Numbered from the stretch's first letter, positions 9,734 to 19,319 are shown. The stretch is 64,000 nucleotides of DNA from Bacillus thuringiensis (GCF_022095615.2 NZ_CP155559.1:3283501-3347500); one strand, 5' to 3'. The notes: generated from the sequence alone by a model not told the origin. Made by a program: numbers and translations.

Positions 9734-10666
9734 CTACGTCATAATTTTCACGAAGTCTTCAAGAAATTTTTTATAATGCAATGACCAACCGATTCGCACC
9801 CAATTCTTTAAAGCTTTTGAGTCAGGTTGAGGACGGAAATCAGCAATACTTTCACCCTTTGCAATTCCAACTGTATCTATATCGACTCGGCGATATACAT
9901 AATCTAAAAGGGACGGATTCGCCGCGACCATCATTGTAACAACGTCATGTACTGGGCTACCTGTTATTTTTGGATTTAACTTTTTATACGCTTTATAATA
10001 ATACGCAAATATTGGTTCAATTAATTTATTAAAATTCGTTTTAGAGTGTTTCGTAATATATTTCACCATCTCTGGCGTAATAATTGCTTCAGATGTAACG
10101 TTAAGTGGCACTAATGTCACATTCTTGGCATTTTGCATAACTAATTGTGATGCAATCGGATCACCATGAAAATTCGCCTCTGCGACTGGTGTCACATTGC
10201 CGGGCATTAAAAAAGCACCACCCATTATATAATATTCTTTCACATACTTCATCATCGGCTTTTCTAAAATAAATGCTGTCGCTAGTGTCGTTGATCTACC
10301 AGCATCCACAATGATTAATTCTCCTTTATACTTTTCAAGAATATCAAAAAAAGCACAAAAAGGTTTTATATTTGGCGAAAAAGCTTTTGGTGGTTTAATC
10401 GGTCCTAATCCATCTGCCCCATGAATTTCCGGATAATACGTTACATAGTCCCCAGATAAAGGGATTTTTGCACCATTAATAACAGGTATATCTTCCCGCC
10501 CTGCTATTTGTAATAAATATGCTGCATTACTTGTCGCCTTTTCTTGCGTTACATTTCCATATCCTGTTACAACACCAACAATATCAATATCAGGATGCAT
10601 AATTCCATACATGATGGCTAAAGAGTCATCAATTCCCGGGTCTCCCAAAAATAATACTTTTTTCAT
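9734..10666 (-). CDS. Inosine-uridine preferring nucleoside hydrolase family
   Basis: A 310-residue member of the nucleoside hydrolase family, whose enzymes split the N-glycosidic bond of ribonucleosides to a base and ribose with a Ca ion. The N-terminal motif GDPGIDD at residues 8-14 matches most of the DxDPGxDD metal and ribose site, and IHGADGLG lies in the usual place. The first aspartate of the motif is replaced (Leu7), while the residues equivalent to Asp10, Asp14 and Asp15 of the Crithidia enzyme remain. I start at ATG 10666, with GGAG upstream, rather than at upstream in-frame ATGs. It lies downstream of the panF unit but is separated from it by a terminator. Confidence 0.85.
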   Translation of the reverse strand: MKKVLFLGDPGIDDSLAIMYGIMHPDIDIVGVVTGYGNVTQEKATSNAAYLLQIAGREDIPVINGAKIPLSGDYVTYYPEIHGADGLGPIKPPKAFSPNIKPFCAFFDILEKYKGELIIVDAGRSTTLATAFILEKPMMKYVKEYYIMGGAFLMPGNVTPVAEANFHGDPIASQLVMQNAKNVTLVPLNVTSEAIITPEMVKYITKHSKTNFNKLIEPIFAYYYKAYKKLNPKITGSPVHDVVTMMVAANPSLLDYVYRRVDIDTVGIAKGESIADFRPQPDSKALKNWVRIGWSLHYKKFLEDFVKIMT

Positions 10667-10752
10667 CGACCTCAACTCCATCCCCTCAATTGTTATTAAT
10701 TTATGAATCGCAATAGGCATACAGAATAAAAAAGAACAAATTTATACGAAAA

Positions 10753-10778
10753 AAACGCAGTCCTATAAGGACTACGTT
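10753..10778 (-). terminator. Terminator of panF operon
   Basis: Stem AACG-AGTCCT/AGGACT-CGTT, with minus-strand T7 just after it, 7 bp beyond the panF stop. Confidence 0.85.
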
Positions 10779-10784
10779 CTCCCT

Positions 10785-12224
10785 CTAACCTATACTGTTT
10801 TTCTTCACAACACTCATACTTCCAATGATATAAGCGATAAACGCAAAACAAATTGGGAAGACAACTGTATGTATACCGAACGGATTTGGATAGAAAAGGT
10901 GAATACACATATATGAACCTACCCCAACTAAAATAGAGGCAAGCGCTCCTGTTGCATTTCCCTTTCTCCAATATAACCCTAATACGATTGGCCAAATGAA
11001 TGCTGCTTCTAATCCACCGAAAGAAAATAAATTTAACCATATTAAAAAATCTGGTGGTTTAATTGCTGCTGCATAAACGAGCAGCCCTACGATAGCAGTA
11101 ATCCACAAACTTCCTTTTCTGATTGTACTGTCTGCTGCATCTTTATTTATGTAATTTACGTATATGTCTTTAATAATTGATGAACTTACAAGTAACAATA
11201 ACGAATTTACTGTAGACATAATTGCTGCCATTGGCGCAGCTAAGAAAACACCAGCTAGCCAAGGTGGCAATACTTCCATCGCGAGTAGCGGCATGACTTT
11301 ATCCGGTACCGTTATACCCGGAAGTACGACTCGTGCAAATACACCTGTTAAATGCATACCAATCATAATGGTACCTACAACAACCGTACCAATTATTAAC
11401 GCTTGATGCATAGCTTTTGAATTTTTATAAGACATGGCACGCACACTAATTTGCGGTAAGCCAACAACGCCAATTCCAATTAAAATCCAAAATGATGTCA
11501 CATATGATTTCGTTAAACTACCATCCGCTCCGAATGGTGTAATTAAATTCGGGTTAATTTGAACAAGTTCCTGCATAATCTTTTCAATTCCACCACCAGC
11601 AATGACAGTAGCAATTAAAATGATTGTCGTTCCAACTAACATAATGATTCCTAATAACGTATCTGATAAAGCAACTGCACGAAATCCACCAATTAATACG
11701 TACACAAGTACAGAAAAAGTAAATAAAAATAGTGCTGTTGTATAAGAGAGACCCGTTAACGACTCAATTAATCGGCCACCGCCGACCCACTGAGCTACTG
11801 TTGCTGAAAATAAGAAGATAATAATACATAACGCAGACAGTATAACAACTGCCTTATTATTGTACCTTCCCTTTAAATAATCGATAAGAGTAATGGCTTC
11901 CATCTTCCTAGCGATAATTGCAAACTTTTTACCGATAACCGTTAAAACGATATACCCTGTTACAACTTGAATCGCAGATAGTAGTACCCATCCAAGCCCC
12001 ATATTGTACGCAATACCAGGACCACCAATAAAGCTACTAGCACTACCGTATGTAGCAATCATTGTCATCGCTAATAATAAACCGCCAAGCTCACGACCGC
12101 CAAGAAAATATTCTTGCAAAAATTTATTATGAGCAGTTGCTTGCACGCGTCTTGAAGCATATACACCAATTAAAAATACAACGATAAACGAAATTATCAT
12201 TGGAATGATTACATACCAATTCAT
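10785..12224 (-). CDS. panF: Sodium/pantothenate symporter PanF
   Basis: A 479-residue integral membrane protein of the sodium:solute symporter family with about 13 hydrophobic segments. The TIATYGSASSFIGGPG region near residue 55 and GFRAVALSDTLLGIIM near residue 180 are typical of the PanF branch. PanF imports pantothenate, the coenzyme A precursor, with Na+. The small YhdT-type gene just upstream, 3 bp away, is the usual partner of panF, which supports the assignment. The two form an operon with one terminator. Confidence 0.92.
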   Translation of the reverse strand: MNWYVIIPMIISFIVVFLIGVYASRRVQATAHNKFLQEYFLGGRELGGLLLAMTMIATYGSASSFIGGPGIAYNMGLGWVLLSAIQVVTGYIVLTVIGKKFAIIARKMEAITLIDYLKGRYNNKAVVILSALCIIIFLFSATVAQWVGGGRLIESLTGLSYTTALFLFTFSVLVYVLIGGFRAVALSDTLLGIIMLVGTTIILIATVIAGGGIEKIMQELVQINPNLITPFGADGSLTKSYVTSFWILIGIGVVGLPQISVRAMSYKNSKAMHQALIIGTVVVGTIMIGMHLTGVFARVVLPGITVPDKVMPLLAMEVLPPWLAGVFLAAPMAAIMSTVNSLLLLVSSSIIKDIYVNYINKDAADSTIRKGSLWITAIVGLLVYAAAIKPPDFLIWLNLFSFGGLEAAFIWPIVLGLYWRKGNATGALASILVGVGSYMCIHLFYPNPFGIHTVVFPICFAFIAYIIGSMSVVKKNSIG

Positions 12225-12227
12225 CTA

Positions 12228-12506
12228 TTATTCCTCACTTTTTTCTTCCTCATCGAGTGAAATATCTTGAAATACAAAACGAACAACTAAACTAAGTAAA
12301 ATAACCATAACGATAAATCCAACGATACAGCTATAAAAAAACCATGCCGGAAAACCGAATACATATGTATATTCACTTGGATTTTTACTACCAAGCCCAT
12401 AAGCAAATCCATACCATATTATAAAATTAATAATAGCAAGTCCAAGACCAATTAACGCTTCTCTATGGGCAATTCGAAAGCGTGGATCATCATGATAATT
12501 CTTCAT
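12228..12506 (-). CDS. YhdT family (DUF997) small membrane protein
   Basis: A 92-residue protein with two strong hydrophobic segments (about residues 18-38 and 50-72) and a charged acidic C-terminus rich in Glu. This matches the YhdT/DUF997 family found beside panF in many bacteria. Its role is unproven; it is assumed to help the symporter. It starts at ATG 12506 after GAGGAGGGG and is the first gene of the operon, with panF starting 3 bp after its stop. Confidence 0.85.
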   Translation of the reverse strand: MKNYHDDPRFRIAHREALIGLGLAIINFIIWYGFAYGLGSKNPSEYTYVFGFPAWFFYSCIVGFIVMVILLSLVVRFVFQDISLDEEEKSEE

Positions 12507-12778
12507 TTTCCCCCTCCTCTCACGATGTATTATTGTACCATTGTTCTTCTAGTTTTTCCTACTAGAAAGCAAAAACAAGCAGGATTTTTTATAATCATAT
12601 AGAAGATTCTCTTACATTACATATTTTTTACAATTGTAACACAAATGAAATTTGAATTTTCAGTATTTATTAATTATGATTTTAATTAGAGGCTTTCCAT
12701 CTAGTTCCCACATCCTTGATTTCGGAATAAACGCCGTCTCGTACTGCGTTTACATTATATTTTCAAGGGGGTTATACA

Positions 12779-14263
12779 ATGAGTCAACTAGCTGTAAATC
12801 TTCATGAAAAGGTAGAAAAGTTTCTTCAAGGTACAAAAAAGTTATATGTGAATGGATCTTTCATTGAAAGCGCTTCCGGTAAAACATTTAAAACACCTAA
12901 CCCAGCAACTGGCGAAACACTTGCCATCGTTTCTGAAGCTGGTCGCGAAGATATTCATAAAGCTGTCGTTGCAGCTCGCATGGCTTTTGACGAAGGTCCT
13001 TGGTCTCGCATGAGCACTGCTGAGCGAAGCCGCCTTATGTACAAGTTAGCTGATTTAATGGAAGAACATAAAGAAGAGCTTGCACAACTCGAAACGTTAG
13101 ATAACGGAAAGCCAATCCGTGAAACAATGGCAGCAGACATACCGCTCGCAATTGAGCATATGCGCTATTATGCTGGCTGGGCTACGAAAATCGTTGGTCA
13201 AACAATTCCTGTTTCCGGTGATTACTTTAACTATACACGCCATGAGGCTGTTGGTGTCGTCGGTCAAATTATTCCTTGGAACTTCCCGCTTCTTATGGCA
13301 ATGTGGAAAATGGGAGCAGCGCTTGCTACAGGATGTACAATCGTTTTAAAACCTGCAGAACAAACTCCACTATCTGCTCTATACTTAGCTGAATTAATTG
13401 AAGAAGCTGGATTCCCGAAAGGTGTTATTAATATCGTACCTGGATTCGGTGAATCAGCTGGACAAGCTCTCGTTAATCATCCACTCGTTGATAAAATTGC
13501 ATTTACCGGTTCTACTCCAGTCGGTAAACAAATTATGCGACAAGCATCCGAATCATTAAAACGCGTTACACTTGAGTTAGGCGGTAAATCACCAAATATC
13601 ATCTTGCCAGATGCTGATTTATCTCGCGCGATTCCTGGTGCACTTTCTGGTGTTATGTTTAACCAAGGACAAGTATGCTCTGCTGGATCACGCTTATTTG
13701 TTCCGAAGAAAATGTACGATAATGTCATGGCTGATCTCGTCCTCTATTCTAAAAAACTAAATCAAGGTGTCGGTCTTAACCCTGAAACAACAATCGGTCC
13801 TCTCGTTTCCGAAGAACAACAAAAACGTGTAATGGGCTACATTGAAAAAGGGATTGAAGAAGGCGCTGAAGTACTTTGCGGAGGTAGTAATCCATTCGAT
13901 CAAGGCTACTTCGTTTCTCCTACCGTATTCGCTGACGTAAATGATGAAATGACGATCGCAAAAGAAGAAATTTTCGGTCCGGTTATTTCTGCAATACCGT
14001 TTAACGATATTGATGAAGTAATTGAACGTGCAAATAAATCACAATTCGGCTTAGCGGCTGGTGTGTGGACAGAAAATATTAAAACAGCACACTATGTTGC
14101 AAGTAAAGTACGTGCAGGTACAGTATGGGTTAATTGTTATAACGTATTTGATGCAGCATCTCCATTCGGAGGATTTAAACAATCTGGTCTTGGTCGTGAA
14201 ATGGGATCTTACGCATTAAATAACTATACAGAAGTGAAGAGCGTTTGGCTCAACTTAAACTAA
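12779..14263 (+). CDS. dhaS: NAD-dependent aldehyde dehydrogenase (DhaS type)
   Basis: A 494-residue aldehyde dehydrogenase of normal family length. Key residues are the PWNF oxyanion region at 167-170, the general base Glu266 in LELGGK and the nucleophile Cys300 in NQGQVCSAG. It should oxidise aldehydes to acids with NAD+ in the cytoplasm. The sequence looks like the Bacillus DhaS group, but the preferred aldehyde cannot be read from sequence. AAGGGGG lies 7 bp before the ATG. It is a single gene ended by a strong bidirectional hairpin shared with the convergent FabG-like gene. Confidence 0.88.
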   Translation: MSQLAVNLHEKVEKFLQGTKKLYVNGSFIESASGKTFKTPNPATGETLAIVSEAGREDIHKAVVAARMAFDEGPWSRMSTAERSRLMYKLADLMEEHKEELAQLETLDNGKPIRETMAADIPLAIEHMRYYAGWATKIVGQTIPVSGDYFNYTRHEAVGVVGQIIPWNFPLLMAMWKMGAALATGCTIVLKPAEQTPLSALYLAELIEEAGFPKGVINIVPGFGESAGQALVNHPLVDKIAFTGSTPVGKQIMRQASESLKRVTLELGGKSPNIILPDADLSRAIPGALSGVMFNQGQVCSAGSRLFVPKKMYDNVMADLVLYSKKLNQGVGLNPETTIGPLVSEEQQKRVMGYIEKGIEEGAEVLCGGSNPFDQGYFVSPTVFADVNDEMTIAKEEIFGPVISAIPFNDIDEVIERANKSQFGLAAGVWTENIKTAHYVASKVRAGTVWVNCYNVFDAASPFGGFKQSGLGREMGSYALNNYTEVKSVWLNLN

Positions 14264-14264
14264 T

Positions 14265-14300
14265 GAAAAGAACCTGGCCTATCCGGTCAGGTTCTTTTCA
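14265..14300. terminator. Bidirectional terminator between dhaS and FabG-like gene
   Basis: Perfect 13-bp stem TGAAAAGAACCTG with its complement. A-rich and T-rich flanks allow it to act on both strands. Confidence 0.88.
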
Positions 14301-14312
14301 TTATGTATTCAT

Positions 14313-15053
14313 TTAAGCTTGCAGTCCCCCGCTCACATTTAATACTTCTCCTGTAATATAGGATGCGTATTCTGACGCTAAAAAGGCCGCTGCGTTCGCA
14401 ATATCTTCTGGCGTTCCAATTCTACCAACTGGAATCGCACCAACCATCTTTTCTTTTACTTTATCTGGTATCGTTTTTGTCATATCTGTATCCATAAACC
14501 CTGGGCAAATCGCATTACACGTAATGCCGAAGCTTCCAACTTCTTTCGCCGCTGTTTTCGTCAAACCTACAACTCCTGCCTTTGTAGCAGCATAATTCGC
14601 TTGACCTATGTTTCCTTCTCTACTAATTGAAGATATATTAATAATGCGTCCATACCCTTGTTGTCTCATGTAAAGAAGCGCTGGCTGCATACAATAAAAA
14701 ACACCTGTTAAATTTACTTGCAGTACTTGTTCCCATGCAGGTTTCTCCATCTTATGTAACATTGCATCTCGCGTAATCCCTGCATTATTTACTAAAATAT
14801 GCAGTGTACCAAATGTTTGGACAGCGTATTCAATTAAGGACTTCGCATCATTTTGATTACTCACATCACAACGATACTGCTTCACTTCATACCCTTCATC
14901 TGATAACTCACGTGTCGTTTTTTGTAGCTTTTCTTCATTTACATCGCTAATTAATACTTTCGCCCCTAGTTTTGCATAAACCCTTGCAATCTCTTTTCCA
15001 ATTCCCTGTGCAGCTCCTGTTACTACAGCTGTTTTTCCATTTAAAAACTCCAT
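14313..15053 (-). CDS. FabG-like 3-oxoacyl/acetoacetyl-CoA reductase (SDR)
   Basis: A 246-residue classical short-chain dehydrogenase with TGAAQGIG at 12-19, NNAG at 89-92, Ser141/142 and Tyr154/Lys158. The C-terminal ITGEVLNVSGG is typical of FabG and PhaB enzymes, which reduce 3-oxoacyl thioesters with NADPH. It is not in a fatty-acid synthesis cluster, so it is probably an extra FabG paralogue or an acetoacetyl-CoA reductase; sequence alone does not decide. It is transcribed alone and is convergent with dhaS. Confidence 0.85.
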   Translation of the reverse strand: MEFLNGKTAVVTGAAQGIGKEIARVYAKLGAKVLISDVNEEKLQKTTRELSDEGYEVKQYRCDVSNQNDAKSLIEYAVQTFGTLHILVNNAGITRDAMLHKMEKPAWEQVLQVNLTGVFYCMQPALLYMRQQGYGRIINISSISREGNIGQANYAATKAGVVGLTKTAAKEVGSFGITCNAICPGFMDTDMTKTIPDKVKEKMVGAIPVGRIGTPEDIANAAAFLASEYASYITGEVLNVSGGLQA

Positions 15054-15186
15054 CCCTATCCCCCATTTCTATTACTTATACTGTATATTTCGGCTCTTTG
15101 CTTCCCAATTCCTCTTTGTATAAAAAAGTCTATTTGTGTCAAACTAACTTTGCAACGTCGCATAAAACACAAGGAGATTGTGTCGA

Positions 15187-15336
15187 ATGAACAAAAAAAA
15201 TTTCAAGCAAAACAAAGCTGCTGATGGCATTGACGTTGAGTTCTCTCGTGAACTCGCTGACCACAATGACTTAGAAGCAAACGCACGTGCAAATGCCGCT
15301 GATGCACGTCAAAAACGCCAGTCAACAGAAAAATAA
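15187..15336 (+). CDS. YfhD family small protein (49 aa)
   Basis: A short gene with a clear ribosome site (AAGGAG, 10-nt spacing). The 49-residue product is very hydrophilic and Ala/Asn/Asp-rich, with no membrane segment. The stretches DGIDVEFSRELAD and DLEANARANAADARQ resemble the YfhD family of small Bacillus proteins, which have no known function and are often linked to sporulation. Family assignment is from memory of the motif pattern. It is divergent from the FabG-like gene and convergent with shc, with a shared terminator. Confidence 0.7.
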   Translation: MNKKNFKQNKAADGIDVEFSRELADHNDLEANARANAADARQKRQSTEK

Positions 15337-15383
15337 GGAACGCACAACCTTATTCTTTTCAACAGGGACCTACTACCCAACAA

Positions 15384-15415
15384 AATAAACCGAGAGACAT
15401 CCTCTCGGTTTATTT
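15384..15415. terminator. Bidirectional terminator between YfhD-like gene and shc
   Basis: Stem AATAAACCGAGAG with its complement and a 5-nt loop. It overlaps the shc stop codon. Confidence 0.88.
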
Positions 15416-17263
15416 TCTATATTTTTTTATATAATGTGCTAAAGTAAGTAGCGGATATATATAGGCATAGCTATGATAACGAATATAAAACCCGCCTGGC
15501 AAACCTGTTCCGGTAGGATATTTTTCATTCACATAAGGATTCGCAAGCAAATATGAAATACCTTTTCGAATAATTGGTGTTTCTTTATCATGGTAAGAAA
15601 TGAGAGCATCTAATGCCCATGCTGTTTGGGATGGTGTACTAAATGGTAAAGTAACGAACCTTTTTTCCACACTACTGTGGCACGATTCTCCCCACCCACC
15701 ATCTTCATGCTGTATATGTTCCAGCCATAAAGCTGCTCTTTTCAATGAAGGATTGCTAGATGGGATTCCGAGTGACCGTAAACCTGTCATCACCGCCCAC
15801 GTACCATATATATAACAAATCCCCCATTTCCCGTACCATGATCCATTTTTCTCTTGTACATTCATTAACCAATTTATCGCACTTTGTTTTTGCTTCTCAG
15901 GCAATTCATTTTGCGCATATGTCCCGAAAAGCTCTAACACTCTTCCTGTAATATCTGGTGTAGAGGGATCTGTAATCATATCGCTTGCATTTTCGATTGG
16001 TAAATTTGCTAATAAATTGCTTGTCACACCTTTTTCAAACGCTCCCCAGCCACCATCATTATTTTGTAATCCTTTAACCCAATTGACCCCTTTCTTCCAA
16101 GCATTATCTACATTTTCGTTTCCTCTACTTCTTGCCAACGCTCTTAGCACAGCTGTTGTATCATCGACATCTGGAATTGTCGTATTTACATCCGAAAAAC
16201 CCCAACCACCTGGAGTCAGCGCCGGAGCATGTATGCTCCAATCAGCTTTTTTTGTATGCTGTTTTTTTAATACATATGTTGCTGCATGTTGAATCATCTT
16301 ATTATCTTTCGAAGCGTGTGCCTCTTGTAACGTATAGCTGAGTAAAGCCGTATCCCATACAGTTGAAGGAGAGTTTTGCAAATGATCCCCTCTTTCCATC
16401 TTCCATATATAAGATGTTATCCCTGCTATAGCTTTTCGAATCATCGATGATTGAAGAGAATGTCCTAACGCGAGTAAAGCATAAATCATATAAAATGAGG
16501 CAGTTGCGTAACTATATAACGTTCCATTTTCATCAATACGCTCTTTCATAAAACGTTCGACTTCCTCATATCCTTTGTGGTGTAAAGAAAGTGGATACGA
16601 TATGATTTGTTTTACATCACCTAATAACGTTTGAAACAACGGAGACCGCTCCTCCCGAAACCATTCCCCGCCCCCGCCTGCGATATGATTTAAATTTGGC
16701 AGTAACTTTTTCCCTACTCGAAATCTTTTATTTAAACAAACCATCATCGGAATTAAATGGATACGTGCTGAGCTACTCAATTCAAATATACTGAGGGGTG
16801 AATCATTTTGCAGAAACATAATCGGTGTTGGCAAATGAAAGAGCGAAGGGTATTCATATTCTCCATGAATTGCTAATAAAAACTTCGTCATAAAATGAGC
16901 ACGCGCCACGCCTCCACGTTCCTTAATAAACATTTCGGCTCGCCTCATATTCGCATCTTCTTTTGTATATTTTTTTGAAGCTAGTAAGGCAGCATAAGAT
17001 TGAATTGTAGCAGATAAATTGCCACCCACTTCATCTTCATACAATTTCCATGTTCCTTCATTTGTTTGAAGTGATGCTAATCTTTTTACAAACGGTTCTA
17101 TCTCTTTATCTCTACCTAATAATTTTAATAAAAAAATCATATGGCAATCTGTTAATGGTGCTCCTTCAAAACAAAACTGCCACGTACCATCTTGCCGTTG
17201 CATCGTTTGAAGTGCAGTTGTTCTTCTCGCTATTTCTTCATGCACTTTTTCATATAATAACAA
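15410..17263 (-). CDS. shc: Squalene-hopene cyclase
   Basis: A 617-residue triterpene cyclase, normal for the Bacillus family. It carries the catalytic DxDD motif as DVDD at residues 365-368 and several QW-type repeats such as QDGTW, NEGTW, NDGGWG, KNGSWYG and EDGGWG, which stabilise the alpha-alpha barrel. The enzyme cyclises squalene or related polyprenes at the membrane; in B. subtilis the homologue makes sesquarterpenes found in spores. I choose TTG at 17263, which follows GGGTGGGTGAG; an upstream in-frame ATG at 17305 has no ribosome site. No squalene-synthesis gene is nearby. Confidence 0.93.
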   Translation of the reverse strand: MLLYEKVHEEIARRTTALQTMQRQDGTWQFCFEGAPLTDCHMIFLLKLLGRDKEIEPFVKRLASLQTNEGTWKLYEDEVGGNLSATIQSYAALLASKKYTKEDANMRRAEMFIKERGGVARAHFMTKFLLAIHGEYEYPSLFHLPTPIMFLQNDSPLSIFELSSSARIHLIPMMVCLNKRFRVGKKLLPNLNHIAGGGGEWFREERSPLFQTLLGDVKQIISYPLSLHHKGYEEVERFMKERIDENGTLYSYATASFYMIYALLALGHSLQSSMIRKAIAGITSYIWKMERGDHLQNSPSTVWDTALLSYTLQEAHASKDNKMIQHAATYVLKKQHTKKADWSIHAPALTPGGWGFSDVNTTIPDVDDTTAVLRALARSRGNENVDNAWKKGVNWVKGLQNNDGGWGAFEKGVTSNLLANLPIENASDMITDPSTPDITGRVLELFGTYAQNELPEKQKQSAINWLMNVQEKNGSWYGKWGICYIYGTWAVMTGLRSLGIPSSNPSLKRAALWLEHIQHEDGGWGESCHSSVEKRFVTLPFSTPSQTAWALDALISYHDKETPIIRKGISYLLANPYVNEKYPTGTGLPGGFYIRYHSYAYIYPLLTLAHYIKKYRK

Positions 17264-17340
17264 ATTACTCACCCACCCTTTCGAAATCCGTATAACGATA
17301 TTCAAAAAGGTAGCTAAATATGTATCAAAATAAAGAAAAA

Positions 17341-17361
17341 CAGAACATATAAAATGTTCTG
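17341..17361 (-). terminator. Terminator of yuiD
   Basis: Stem CAGAACAT/ATGTTCTG followed on the minus strand by a T-rich run, 2 bp after the yuiD stop. Confidence 0.8.
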
Positions 17362-17362
17362 C

Positions 17363-17788
17363 TCATAAGCAATATCCCACTCCGACAATAATCCCTACTA
17401 AAGCACCGACTACTACTTCATACGGTGTATGCCCGACAAGTTCATTTAACTTCTTATATTCTGTTTGTCTACCGTGAAAGAACTCATTCAATATTTTCGC
17501 TTGCTTACTAACTGCAAGTCTTACTCCTGAAGCATCATACATAACAATTATTGCAAAGATAGCAGCAATAGCAAATAAAGTACTTTCCACACCTTCTACA
17601 ACGCCAACACCTGTCGCAAGTGCTGTAACAGTTGAAGCATGAGAACTCGGCATCCCACCTGAAGCGAAAAACTTTGCAAAATCAAATTCACCCGTTTTGA
17701 ATAATTTAAAGACTACTTTCGTTAATTGTGCTAGAAACCATGAAATTACAGCGGCCATAAGCGGATCATTATGTAAAATTGTTTCCAC
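17363..17788 (-). CDS. yuiD: Divergent PAP2 family membrane protein (YuiD, DUF212)
   Basis: A 141-residue protein with several hydrophobic helices and the motif GGMPSSHAS near residues 44-52, the hallmark of the DUF212/YuiD family. The PSSH part resembles the phosphatase motif of PAP2 acid phosphatases, so members may act on lipid phosphates, but activity has not been established to my knowledge. It is a single gene with its own terminator, lying between the rarD and shc units. Confidence 0.88.
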   Translation of the reverse strand: METILHNDPLMAAVISWFLAQLTKVVFKLFKTGEFDFAKFFASGGMPSSHASTVTALATGVGVVEGVESTLFAIAAIFAIIVMYDASGVRLAVSKQAKILNEFFHGRQTEYKKLNELVGHTPYEVVVGALVGIIVGVGYCL

Positions 17789-17846
17789 GTTCTCAGCTCC
17801 CTACTGACTATAATGGAAATCTCTATATAGTATCAGTATAAAGAAA

Positions 17847-17870
17847 AATGCGTAGAAAATACTACGCATT
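17847..17870 (-). terminator. Terminator of rarD
   Basis: Stem AATGCGTAG/CTACGCATT with a 6-nt loop. It overlaps the rarD stop and is followed by T5CTT on the minus strand. Confidence 0.8.
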
Positions 17871-18810
17871 ATGATACTTTTGCTGATTTATTTTTTATAA
17901 ATTTCGGTTGTTTCTGCACTAAAAACTTTGTTTTCGCTATTGAAAACACAAATAATGCAACCCATATACAGAAAAATGCCATCATATGAGTAGATGTGAA
18001 ATGTTCACCAAATACGAATACACCTAAAATCAAACTAATGGTTGGTGCAATATATTGTAAAAACCCTACCATATAGAGCGGAATAAGTTGTGCTCCTTTT
18101 GCAAAATAAAAAAGTGGTAAAGCTGTAACAATGCCTGCTCCTATTAATAGTAACGTCGATAACATGGAAATAGATCCAAATGAACCGAATCCATGCGCTC
18201 CTGTCATAACGAGATAGATAATCGCAAACGGCGTCACTAACATTGTTTCCATCGTAAGACCAATTGTCGCATCATAGTTTAGCAATTTTTTTGTTAATCC
18301 ATATAATCCAAATGAAAAGGCAAGTGATAAAGAAACCCACGGAATAGATCCGAAACGCACTGTTAAAATGATAACCCCTACTCCAGCTAGCCCAACTGCA
18401 ACATATTGCCAAAAGTTTAACTTTTCCTTTAAAACGACTGTACCAAGTAAAATACTAATAAGCGGATTAATATAATAGCCAAGACTCGCTTCAATGACAT
18501 GATTATGATTAACGGCCCATATGTAAACAAACCAGTTTCCGCTAATCAAGACTGAAGCTATTGTTAATGACATTAATAATTTAGGTCGTTTAAAAAGATT
18601 CACGAACTCCCCAATAAACTGACGAAACCTCTTCGTAACACCTAACACAAGTAACATAAAAACAAACGCCCAAACGATGCGGTGTGCTAATATTTCATCT
18701 GCCGGAACTTCCTCAACCCACTTCCAATAGATTGGTAGGATTCCCCACATCGTATATGCACCAGCCGCATATATAATCCCTTTTTTTTGCTGTGCTGATT
18801 GACTCTCCAT
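17869..18810 (-). CDS. rarD: RarD family EamA-type permease
   Basis: A 313-residue protein with ten hydrophobic segments arranged as two EamA halves. The opening GIIYAAGAYTMWGILPIYWKW and the EILAHRIVWAF segment are characteristic of the RarD branch of the drug/metabolite transporter superfamily. Its substrate is unknown. I choose ATG 18810, preceded by AGGAG at 10 bp, rather than in-frame starts further upstream. It appears to be transcribed alone. Confidence 0.87.
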   Translation of the reverse strand: MESQSAQQKKGIIYAAGAYTMWGILPIYWKWVEEVPADEILAHRIVWAFVFMLLVLGVTKRFRQFIGEFVNLFKRPKLLMSLTIASVLISGNWFVYIWAVNHNHVIEASLGYYINPLISILLGTVVLKEKLNFWQYVAVGLAGVGVIILTVRFGSIPWVSLSLAFSFGLYGLTKKLLNYDATIGLTMETMLVTPFAIIYLVMTGAHGFGSFGSISMLSTLLLIGAGIVTALPLFYFAKGAQLIPLYMVGFLQYIAPTISLILGVFVFGEHFTSTHMMAFFCIWVALFVFSIAKTKFLVQKQPKFIKNKSAKVS

Positions 18811-18901
18811 CTTCCCTTTTCTCCTCTTCTCATTTTTCTCCATTATACGGTCCCGCATGCTCACTTTACCAATAATCAATCTGCAATTCTTTCGACATTT
18901 C

Positions 18902-19150
18902 TCATACAGTAAAAAGTAAACATACTGTTATAACGACAAGTAACGGTATACCGAAAACAAATTTCTTTTTATGTGTTTTATGGTGAAACATATACATACC
19001 GATCCAAGCACCAACTGCGCCTCCAGCTGCCGCTGATAAAAACAACGTACTTTCTGGCGTTCTCCACTGTTTTTTCTTCGCTTTTCGTTTATCAAGCCCC
19101 ATAAGGCTAAAAGCTATAACGTTAATAATAATGAAATAAGTCCATTTCAT
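18902..19150 (-). CDS. DUF1294 family small membrane protein
   Basis: An 82-residue protein with hydrophobic segments at about residues 4-18, 36-54 and 64-82. The motif MGLDKRKAKKKQWRTPE after the first segment is diagnostic of DUF1294. The family is widespread and has no assigned function; some homologues are fused to cold-shock domains. It precedes rarD on the same strand by about 90 bp. Confidence 0.85.
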   Translation of the reverse strand: MKWTYFIIINVIAFSLMGLDKRKAKKKQWRTPESTLFLSAAAGGAVGAWIGMYMFHHKTHKKKFVFGIPLLVVITVCLLFTV

Positions 19151-19226
19151 CGCTTTCTCTCCCTATGAAAAATTCGCTTAATGGTAACATGAAAAAACGA
19201 TGGAAACAACTGAAGAACACTTTTTA

Positions 19227-19319
19227 TTAATTAGTTACCTTTATATTTAAATAACCAACTAAAATCGCAGTTAAAGCAATTAAATAGAAAGATGTTATGA
19301 ACAGAATCTTATATTGCAT
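19227..19319 (-). CDS. Predicted 30-aa single-pass membrane peptide
   Basis: A short frame starting with ATG at 19319 just after GGTGAGGGG and overlapping the last 11 bp of the upstream gene, as in translational coupling. The 30-residue product has a hydrophobic core of about 18 residues (from ILFITSFYLIALTAILVGYL) between short charged ends, so it could be a single-pass membrane peptide. I do not recognise a family. Support is the overlap, the ribosome site and the membrane pattern; chance remains possible. Confidence 0.45.
   Translation of the reverse strand: MQYKILFITSFYLIALTAILVGYLNIKVTN

Noticed and set aside
10696..11040. 114-codon minus-strand frame overlapping the 3' end of panF
   Set aside because: It overlaps the well-supported panF frame and its terminator, and the product is Cys/Tyr/Arg-rich without any family features.
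15760..17295. Plus-strand frames opposite squalene-hopene cyclase
   Set aside because: No ribosome sites or family features; the minus strand encodes an intact cyclase.
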